From positions 40,668 to 104,667 of the forward strand of contig WVWY01000026.1 in NCBI GenBank assembly GCA_011773785.1: a stretch of DNA of 64,000 nucleotides. Reading direction: 5' to 3'. Positions 58,070 to 64,000 of this stretch are shown here, piece by piece. Numbering within the stretch: the first letter of the stretch is position 1; each line of letters opens with the position of its first letter. The translations under genes were made by a program, and so were the position numbers. Under the pieces are notes generated by a model, which saw only the letters and a list, made by a program, of their open reading frames with translations, ran no database searches and was not told where the DNA came from. The DNA comes from Candidatus Nitrosomaritimum khambatensis (GTDB lineage Archaea > Thermoproteota > Nitrososphaeria > Nitrososphaerales > Nitrosopumilaceae).

Positions 58070-58539
58070 AATCAAATTTAATTTCTAAAAGCGAAACTGC
58101 TTCGGTGTTAAAAACAATTTCAGAAAAGTGGAGGATGGAATTTCCAAAAATAAAAAATCTCAAGGTACATCAAATAACTAGTGATGCACAAATCATTGTT
58201 GGAAATGGAATCAAAGTTTTAAAAATTAATGATGAATATCTTCCTTTTTTATCAGAAACTCATACTTTGGAAAAATTCCCATACGTCATGGTGGATATGG
58301 GTGCTGTAAAATTTATGTGCAAAGGTGCAAATGTAATGAGACCAGGAATCAAAAAATTTTCTGAGTTTGAAAAAGATAGCTTAGTTTGTGTAATAGAAGA
58401 GTCACATCACAAGTTTTTAGCAGTTGGAAAAACTCTAGTCTCAAGTCAGGAGATGGAAAATATGGAAAAGGGCGAAGTAATAAAAAATTTACATTATATT
58501 TCTGACAAGTTCTGGGAAATAGGAAAAACTCTTAGTTAG
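58066..58539 (+). CDS. PUA-domain RNA-binding protein
   Basis: 157 residues, TTG start overlapping hom by 4 bases. The PUA domain is at about 70-145: FPYVMVDMGAVKFMCKGANV, MRPGIKKFSEFEKDSLVCVI, FLAVGKTLVSSQEM. The N-terminal part (KTISEKWRMEFPKIKNLKVH) resembles the MCT-1/Tma20-type pre-PUA domain. Such proteins bind tRNA/rRNA and act in translation. It ends converging with the proteasome gene, overlapping by 8 bases. Confidence 0.85.
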   Translation: MKSNLISKSETASVLKTISEKWRMEFPKIKNLKVHQITSDAQIIVGNGIKVLKINDEYLPFLSETHTLEKFPYVMVDMGAVKFMCKGANVMRPGIKKFSEFEKDSLVCVIEESHHKFLAVGKTLVSSQEMENMEKGEVIKNLHYISDKFWEIGKTLS

Positions 58540-59131
58540 AAATTTTTTCAGATGTTTCTTTAATTCCCTCAGCAGTAATAACCATAATGTCAACACCATC
58601 ACCACTTGCCGAGTCTCTCAATGAAGCTGAACGTACTGCTTTTTTTGCCAAATCAACGGCTTCATCTTCAGTCAAGTTTTGTTTGAATTGAGGGTCTAAA
58701 ACACCTAGGGCCATTTCAGCTCCGGTTCCGACTGCTGCATACTCATCAGGTAAAACTGAACCCAGAGGATCAAGAGTATAAAGAATTGGTTTGTCAACTA
58801 CGCCACCAACTATAACCTGTGTCAACAGTGGGAAGTAACGTCTTTCATACATCATATTTGACATCATTTTTGCAACAGAATTAGGTGGAACATCTCTTTT
58901 TAGCTCCATTTTTCTGATTTTTGCCAACGCTGCAATCTGTAAGGATAAGATCTGCATGTCCGCTACAAGGCCAGCACAAGTTGCTCCAACTTTTGGAGTG
59001 ATCTCAAAAGTTTTTTTGGTTGATTTGCTTACAAGAAAATTACCAAATGCTATTCTTTTTTCGCTGGCAAAAACTACTCCGCCATCAAATGTAACTCCAA
59101 CTGCGGTTGCACCAGGCATATACATTGACAT
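58532..59131 (-). CDS. psmB: Proteasome beta subunit, probably catalytically inactive
   Basis: 199 residues. Ntn-hydrolase fold: ATAVGVTFDGGVVFASEKRI, ATCAGLVADMQILSLQIAAL, and YAAVGTGAEMALGVLDPQFK. Active beta subunits are cut before Thr1 in a G-TTT/AVG context; here the sequence after PG is ATAVGV, so position 1 is Ala. Glu17 and Lys33 are kept (SEKRI and STKK). With Thr1 absent, this should be a structural, non-cleaving beta subunit paired with an active one elsewhere, as in Sulfolobus, which has both kinds. Confidence 0.88.
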   Translation of the reverse strand: MSMYMPGATAVGVTFDGGVVFASEKRIAFGNFLVSKSTKKTFEITPKVGATCAGLVADMQILSLQIAALAKIRKMELKRDVPPNSVAKMMSNMMYERRYFPLLTQVIVGGVVDKPILYTLDPLGSVLPDEYAAVGTGAEMALGVLDPQFKQNLTEDEAVDLAKKAVRSASLRDSASGDGVDIMVITAEGIKETSEKISN

Positions 59132-59188
59132 ATCACGAGTAGTTTCCTCGCATAATAAAGGGCTTTCTCCTTTTTTTGTGGTTAGAGG

Positions 59189-60550
59189 CTAGGTTTTTCC
59201 AAATTTATCAATTATAAGACAAATACATTTTGTTGTCTTTTTTAGTAGATCAACTCTTGCAAATTCATTTGGAGAGTGAATGCGAGAAAACATGTAGGTG
59301 CTTCCAATTGATATGCAGGGAGCTTTTAGATTCTCTACAAATGAATACATTGGTCCTGTTCCAGCATTTGAAACATTAAGAATTGATGTACCGTATGATT
59401 CATCAGCTGCCTCTTTAACTTGGGAAACAAATGGATCTGATGGATTTGTGCGGGCAGCAGCCTCGCCATGGTAAACCTTTATTCCAATATCGGAGAATCC
59501 CTTGGATTTCAGATGTTTTTTTAATCTTTCAACTTGTTTTTTAGGATCCATTTTTGGAACTAGTCGAAAATCAATTTTTACAAGAGCATTTCCAGGTAGA
59601 ACTGTTTTTGCACCTTCTCCGGTGTATCCTGATACAAAACCTGCAATGTTACATGTTGCACCTCCAACAAGTGCCTTTTTTGCTTCAAGCCCTTTTTTGT
59701 TTGCTACAAAGGATTTAATTCCAAATTCTTTTTTGAATGAATTTTCATCAAAGGGTTCTCTTGAAATAATTTCTAAATCTTTTTTTGAAAATGGCTGAAC
59801 ATCAGCATACCAATCTTTTATGAGAATTTTACCGTTTGAGTCCCTAAGGGTTTTTACTGCCTCAATTAATCTCCAAGCGGGATTTTTTATTAAAACAGCT
59901 AAGCTAGAGTGGGCATCACGAATTGATTCCTTTACAAACAATTCGACAAAAAGTAGTCCTTTCATTCCCAACCCAACAATAGGTCTGTTCTTAGAATCGA
60001 CATATCCAAATTCCCAGATTACACCATCGCATGCAAATTTCTTTTTGTATTTTTTTAGATACTGGTCAATGTGAGCACTTCCAGTTTCTTCTTCACCTTC
60101 AATTACAAATTTAATGTTGCATGGAACATCTCCTGTGGTTTTTAGGAATGCTTCTACTGCCTTTATTCTGGTAATTAGTTCCCCTTTGTCATCTGCAGAA
60201 CCTCTTCCAAAGATTTTGTTGCCCTTTAATTTCCCACTAAATGGAGGATCATCCCACAATTCAAAGGGTTCAGCTGGTTGAACATCATAGTGATTGTAAA
60301 ATAGTAAAGTTTGAGAATTGTTCTTCTTTGATTTTAGTTCACCATAAACAATTGGTGCAACACCTTTTTTTAGCCTCAAAATTTCTGATTTTATACCTGC
60401 TTTTGTAAGCATTTTTTGAACAAGTTTCGCACACTCTTCAATCCCCTCGTTTTTTGCTGAAACACTAGGTTGGCGAATTAAAGTTTGCAAATCAGAAATT
60501 AGATTATTCATGTTGGAGTCTACATGTTTGAGTGGTTTCATATCATTCAC
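59189..60550 (-). CDS. M20-family metallopeptidase
   Basis: 453 residues. Zinc-site motifs: TLLFYNHYDVQPAEPFELWD, FGRGSADDKGELITRIKAVE, FVIEGEEETGSAHIDQYL. A dimerisation domain (about 185-340) is inserted as usual, and the C-terminus has ISIGSTYMFSRIHSPNEFAR. It belongs to the ArgE/DapE/carnosinase-like group and hydrolyses peptides or acylated amino acids; the exact substrate is not clear. Its stop is near the proteasome gene; its start overlaps the NnrD gene by 4 bases. Confidence 0.9.
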   Translation of the reverse strand: MNDMKPLKHVDSNMNNLISDLQTLIRQPSVSAKNEGIEECAKLVQKMLTKAGIKSEILRLKKGVAPIVYGELKSKKNNSQTLLFYNHYDVQPAEPFELWDDPPFSGKLKGNKIFGRGSADDKGELITRIKAVEAFLKTTGDVPCNIKFVIEGEEETGSAHIDQYLKKYKKKFACDGVIWEFGYVDSKNRPIVGLGMKGLLFVELFVKESIRDAHSSLAVLIKNPAWRLIEAVKTLRDSNGKILIKDWYADVQPFSKKDLEIISREPFDENSFKKEFGIKSFVANKKGLEAKKALVGGATCNIAGFVSGYTGEGAKTVLPGNALVKIDFRLVPKMDPKKQVERLKKHLKSKGFSDIGIKVYHGEAAARTNPSDPFVSQVKEAADESYGTSILNVSNAGTGPMYSFVENLKAPCISIGSTYMFSRIHSPNEFARVDLLKKTTKCICLIIDKFGKT

Positions 60551-61410
60551 ACAATTTTATCAAATGGTTTCATAACATTTGGAATTTCATCAAGCAAATC
60601 GATTGAAGTCATGTGTAATCCTAATTTCTTTTGAACGGCTTTTCCTGCAAGTCCATTGATGAATGTAGCTGCTGCAGCTGATTCTAGGGGGTTTCTATTT
60701 TTTGCAAGCATTCCAGCTGTAAGACCAGATAAAACATCACCAGTTCCTCCAACAGTCATTGCAGGAATTTTTTTTGTATACAAGAATGTTTTTTTGCCGT
60801 TTGAAATTACATCTGTTGCTCCCTTCAAAAGAATAGTTATTCCGTTTTCTTTTGCGTGTTTTTCAACAAGTGTCACTCTTTCTTTTTTAGAGGTTGGGGG
60901 AGCAATTCCAAATAGTCTCTTAAACTCTCCAGCATGAGGAGTTACAACTACATTTTTGTCTGCAAGTAATGGCAATATTTCTGGAATCAATGCACTTGCA
61001 TCAAGGGACAGTCTAACGTCTCTATCTAAAAGAGATTTTATCAATAATAGCAAGGAATTTTTTTCTTGAATTGCCAATCCCATCCCAATTGTTGCCGAAT
61101 CCAGGTTTCGAGGAATAGCACCAAGTAATTTTCTTACAGCACCTTTAGTGAGTTTTTGATCAACAAGAGGAAGAACAATCAGATTTGGGGATATGGCTCT
61201 TGTTGCAGACACATTGATTTTTGGAACAGACGTGTAAACCAAGTCAGTTCCACATCTCAAAGCAGATATTGATGACAAAATAGGGGCACCATGATAGATG
61301 TAGCTGCCTCCTACGACTAGAACGGTCCCGTTATCCCCTTTGCGAGAAGATGATTTGCGAGCAGGAATGAATTTTTTAACAATGGAGGCTGAAAGTTGAG
61401 TTGAGGCCAA
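60547..61410 (-). CDS. nnrD: ADP-dependent NAD(P)H-hydrate dehydratase
   Basis: 287 residues, a ribokinase-like fold (YjeF C-terminal family): DNGTVLVVGGSYIYHGAPIL, SALRCGTDLVYTSVP, VVVTPHAGEFKRLFGI, ITILLKGATDVISNGKK, and TVGGTGDVLSGLTAGMLAK. The N-terminal epimerase domain is absent. It repairs hydrated NADH/NADPH. Overlaps the M20 peptidase gene by 4 bases. Confidence 0.92.
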   Translation of the reverse strand: MASTQLSASIVKKFIPARKSSSRKGDNGTVLVVGGSYIYHGAPILSSISALRCGTDLVYTSVPKINVSATRAISPNLIVLPLVDQKLTKGAVRKLLGAIPRNLDSATIGMGLAIQEKNSLLLLIKSLLDRDVRLSLDASALIPEILPLLADKNVVVTPHAGEFKRLFGIAPPTSKKERVTLVEKHAKENGITILLKGATDVISNGKKTFLYTKKIPAMTVGGTGDVLSGLTAGMLAKNRNPLESAAAATFINGLAGKAVQKKLGLHMTSIDLLDEIPNVMKPFDKIV

Positions 61411-61448
61411 TATTAGAGGGTGGAATTTTAGAGGAATAAATCTTGTTT

Positions 61449-62327
61449 TTACTTTGATTTAGAGGCTTTTTTGGTTTTTTTGTCAGTGGTGGTTTTGGGT
61501 TTAGTTTTGGACGATTTTTTTTCAGATTTTGATTCTCGGTCAAAAAAGGCCTTTCTTGCAAAACACAAGTAGGTGGTGTGTCCAATTCCTTGAAATGAGT
61601 GGCGTGTTTTTCCTTCTCTTGCATCAATTGTTCGCAATATGTGTTCGGTTGATTCAATGTCGGTAAATTCATTTTCAATTAATGCCATTGTCAGTTTTTC
61701 AAGTTGATTCATGGTAGGGCAAATTGCAAAAATTGCACCACTTCCTTTCAGCATTTTTCGGACCTGGGGGATTACCGTCCAAGGATCACCAAGATCAATT
61801 AATACAACATCTGCATCAGTAACAGGAATTTTTTTTGTAGCTTTAATATCTAATTTTTGTTGAGTTACATATTTTTCCACACCGGCCTTTTTTAGATTCT
61901 TTGCAGCTATTTTCATAAAATTTTCATCAACATCAAAAGTGTAGACATGACCTCTAGGTTTTACAATGCTTGCAATAAAAGATGTTAATGATGCACTGCC
62001 GGTTCCAATTTCAACAATTTTTTGTCCGTTTTGGATTCCGGCTCTTGCAACAATATACCCTAAATCTTTTGGATAAACAATCTGTGTACCATGTTGGATC
62101 TTCATGATGTAATCGTACATTGTGGGTTTTAGAAGATAGACATACTTGTCTTTGTTAGTTACTAATTTGGAACCGTATTCTTTTCCAATTGCATCCGCAT
62201 GTTTTAAAACTCCGATATGAGTATGAAGTTGTTCTTTTTTAGAAATTTTCACTAACCATTTTTTTGAGGGATTAAAGTAAAACAAAACAGGAGAATTGTT
62301 CTTTATTTTTTCCATATTGATAGCCAA
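61449..62327 (-). CDS. trmI: tRNA (adenine-N1)-methyltransferase TrmI
   Basis: 292 residues. N-terminal beta domain with QLHTHIGVLKHADAIGKEYG and HGTQIVYPKDLGYIVARAGI; SAM motif KIVEIGTGSASLTSFIASIV; HVYTFDVDENFMKIAAKNLK; VLIDLGDPWTVIPQVRK. It makes m1A at position 57/58 of tRNA. A Lys/Ser-rich tail of about 30 residues (KSEKKSSKTKPKTTTDKKTK) is an extra extension that could aid RNA binding. Confidence 0.93.
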   Translation of the reverse strand: MAINMEKIKNNSPVLFYFNPSKKWLVKISKKEQLHTHIGVLKHADAIGKEYGSKLVTNKDKYVYLLKPTMYDYIMKIQHGTQIVYPKDLGYIVARAGIQNGQKIVEIGTGSASLTSFIASIVKPRGHVYTFDVDENFMKIAAKNLKKAGVEKYVTQQKLDIKATKKIPVTDADVVLIDLGDPWTVIPQVRKMLKGSGAIFAICPTMNQLEKLTMALIENEFTDIESTEHILRTIDAREGKTRHSFQGIGHTTYLCFARKAFFDRESKSEKKSSKTKPKTTTDKKTKKASKSK

Positions 62328-62467
62328 AAAATTTTAGATAATAACCTACTGGAAAGATAATCAGATTTTGGATGCCTGTTAGATAATTACCACTGATTTT
62401 GTAAAATTCTTTCAAGCCTTGTTATTAACCATAATTATTGAGATGCCAGTGATAGGTCGACCTAGTA

Positions 62468-63052
62468 ATGATGAGTCAGTTTGAGCCAGAAACCAATGGA
62501 GTTGAGCGTGAAAGGGTGATTTTAGAAGAAATTAGAAAATACCCCGATCTGCATCATAATGCTTTGATAAAGAAAATAGTTCCTAAATTTATGGCAAAAA
62601 CCACCTTTGAGAAAACTCGAGATAGTTTGATTGAAAAAAATGTAATTTCTTGTTCCATGAGGGGAAATAGGAAATTTTACACACTTACCGAAAATTATCA
62701 AAAAAGATCGCTACTGTTGATTGAGAGAATTACCATTGCTAATTTTCATTTTTTGCAACATGAGCTTAAAAGATTACAAGATGATTTTCACCATAAAGAT
62801 GTAAATGAAAAAATTTCAAAAGGTATTCAATTGTTAAGAGAATTACTTCAAACAGATAATGGATTTACAATTTTAGATTCTATTAAAAATTCAAAAAAAA
62901 CTTTGTACAAGGATGAACATTTAGAGATACAAGAGATGATTTCTTTTGTTTTACAAGTTATTTCAAATGATAAAGACGTTGATTTTATTTTTCCTTCAAT
63001 TATGAGTTGTATTGGGTTTGATTTTACAAAAAACTTTGAAGAAATAAAATAA
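62468..63052 (+). CDS. Winged-helix-like protein with helical C-terminus
   Basis: 194 residues. Residues 15-75 look like a winged helix: RVILEEIRKYPDLHHNALIK, KFMAKTTFEKTRDSLIEKNV, ISCSMRGNRKFYTLTENY. The remaining 115 residues are helical (LLIERITIANFHFLQHELKR and on). This arrangement is common in thaumarchaeal putative regulators. Target unknown. Confidence 0.7.
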   Translation: MMSQFEPETNGVERERVILEEIRKYPDLHHNALIKKIVPKFMAKTTFEKTRDSLIEKNVISCSMRGNRKFYTLTENYQKRSLLLIERITIANFHFLQHELKRLQDDFHHKDVNEKISKGIQLLRELLQTDNGFTILDSIKNSKKTLYKDEHLEIQEMISFVLQVISNDKDVDFIFPSIMSCIGFDFTKNFEEIK

Positions 63053-63211
63053 ATTTTATTTTTTTATTTAATTTTGAAAATTTTGATCGTAAACTTTTTT
63101 AGAAAATTTTGTAGTATACAATGTAATACATTTGATCTAAATTGTATTTTGGTACTGATAACTTTGTAGTGTTCCTTAAGTAATGTGAGCAATGGTTTTT
63201 CAAATAACAAC

Positions 63212-63937
63212 ATGCAAAAAAATCTAAAACTTTTAGGTGTTATGGCAATCTTGGGTGCATCTCTTGCAATAGGAGGCGTAGTTTTTCAAGATGCCATTGC
63301 AGCTAATAGTGCAAACAAATCATCATTCACATCTGCCGAAATGAATCTCATTATGGCAAATAATTTAGGAAGTGATGTTGGATCAGGTGACGGAATGCTT
63401 GCTTTTGCAAGTATGAAAGCATCCAATCCTCAGGATGTACTTGTGATTTATGACGAAGAGTGTTCTTTGTATACTGAAGTACAACTTAAGGGTGGAAAAA
63501 ATTCTGAACTTAACGTAGCAACTGAGACAGATGAAGTTCAAGCATCTCACAAAATCCAACTAAGTGTTGATGGAGTTCCATATGGGGACCCAGTCACTAT
63601 GTGTGATAGAACATACGGAGTGAGCACAAACATACTTTCTGAACTTGAAGAGTTATGTGAAGTTGTTGAAAATGATCCAGATACCACAGCAGACGACGGT
63701 CTAACATGTGATCCAATATTCTATAATTCTTGGATTGAGACCAAAGCTGCACATGGATGGCACTGGGTTGTTGTTAATTTAGGCAGTAATCATGACGCCG
63801 ACAATGATGGAGTTATTGACTTTGTCATAAATGGAACTGTTTCTACAGTAGATGATCATGATACTAGCACCACAGGTGTCGGAGTAGGCCTAAGATCACT
63901 CACAGTGATTCCAATTCAACTCGATGTAGACGCATAG
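63212..63937 (+). CDS. Secreted beta-rich protein
   Basis: 241 residues from the ATG at 63212; a GTG at 63185 is an alternative start that adds nine residues. Signal peptide MQKNLKLLGVMAILGASLAI, cut after about DAIAA. The mature part is beta-rich with Cys residues (DEECSLYTEVQLKGG, VTMCDRTYG, EELCEVVEND, LTCDPIF) and an Asp/Asn-rich calcium-like loop NHDADNDGVIDFVING near 205-220. Probably exported and calcium-binding or surface-bound. Function unknown. Confidence 0.75.
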   Translation: MQKNLKLLGVMAILGASLAIGGVVFQDAIAANSANKSSFTSAEMNLIMANNLGSDVGSGDGMLAFASMKASNPQDVLVIYDEECSLYTEVQLKGGKNSELNVATETDEVQASHKIQLSVDGVPYGDPVTMCDRTYGVSTNILSELEELCEVVENDPDTTADDGLTCDPIFYNSWIETKAAHGWHWVVVNLGSNHDADNDGVIDFVINGTVSTVDDHDTSTTGVGVGLRSLTVIPIQLDVDA

Positions 63938-64000
63938 TCTCATCTCATTTTTTATTTTAAATAAAAGAACATGCTGGTTTGATAAACAAATTAACACCTA

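Overview
The window is AT-rich, densely coded archaeal DNA. It fits an ammonia-oxidising thaumarchaeon (Nitrososphaerota) close to Nitrosopumilus, judged from gene content and not from a search. The markers are a CdvA cell-division protein, FEN1 with a C-terminal PIP box, two TFB genes, an archaeal proteasome beta subunit, TrmI, a PII protein, an F420/flavin-type PPOX pair, many secreted proteins with a WVKNNAGWW-type repeat, TATA-box promoters that often lead to leaderless starts, and many small zinc-ribbon proteins. I see no CRISPR array, prophage or insertion sequence. One tRNA gene, Ser(CGA), lies at 46422-46502 on the minus strand.

Layout. 0.3-16.5 kb is mostly housekeeping and envelope: an SPFH protein, secreted and membrane proteins, an ArsC-like protein, a DppB/DppC permease pair, a JAMM protease, SRPBCC proteins, SpoIIM-like, sdhCD, PII, a CBS protein and a radical SAM enzyme. 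16.6-34.5 kb is a stress/light-type island: a TFB operon, DUF1722 and DUF523 proteins, an SDR fused to a membrane domain, a CarH-like cobalamin-binding sensor, a CrtI-like flavoprotein, a DICT-like protein, a second TFB, PPOX proteins, and an operon ending in a CPD photolyase. 34.5-46.4 kb carries secreted proteins, a BFN nuclease, a CHASE histidine kinase, AlkA, a second sensory cluster (CarH-like large protein, helical partner, DICT, MEDS, winged helix), WrbA and the UV endonuclease UvsE. 46.4-64 kb is core metabolism and information processing: FEN1, AMP-forming acetyl-CoA synthetase, a TrmB regulator, CdvA, a ThyX-like protein, MsrB, homoserine dehydrogenase, a proteasome beta subunit, an M20 peptidase, NnrD and TrmI.

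Main discovery. Twelve promoters in the 17.9-34.5 kb island, plus one at 44.8 kb, share a composite element: a 10-bp box (consensus TTRGCACTAG) repeated as a direct repeat 18-19 bp downstream, the second copy sitting on or directly against the TATA box. The genes behind these promoters include the TFB operon, the CarH-like sensor itself, the CrtI-like flavoprotein, DUF523, SDR, PPOX, several zinc-ribbon proteins and, at the distant site, wrbA-uvsE; the photolyase operon has a single inverted box. In bacteria, LitR/CarH (MerR-type, adenosylcobalamin photoreceptors) controls a very similar set. Here the sensor keeps the Wx9EH and ExxH-type B12 residues but has a different N-terminal domain in place of MerR. 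I infer an archaeal B12-photoreceptor regulon, possibly working through a dedicated TFB. The second locus (41.5-44.8 kb) looks like a duplicated, diverged version in which the helical cap and the Rossmann lobe have been divided between two adjacent genes.
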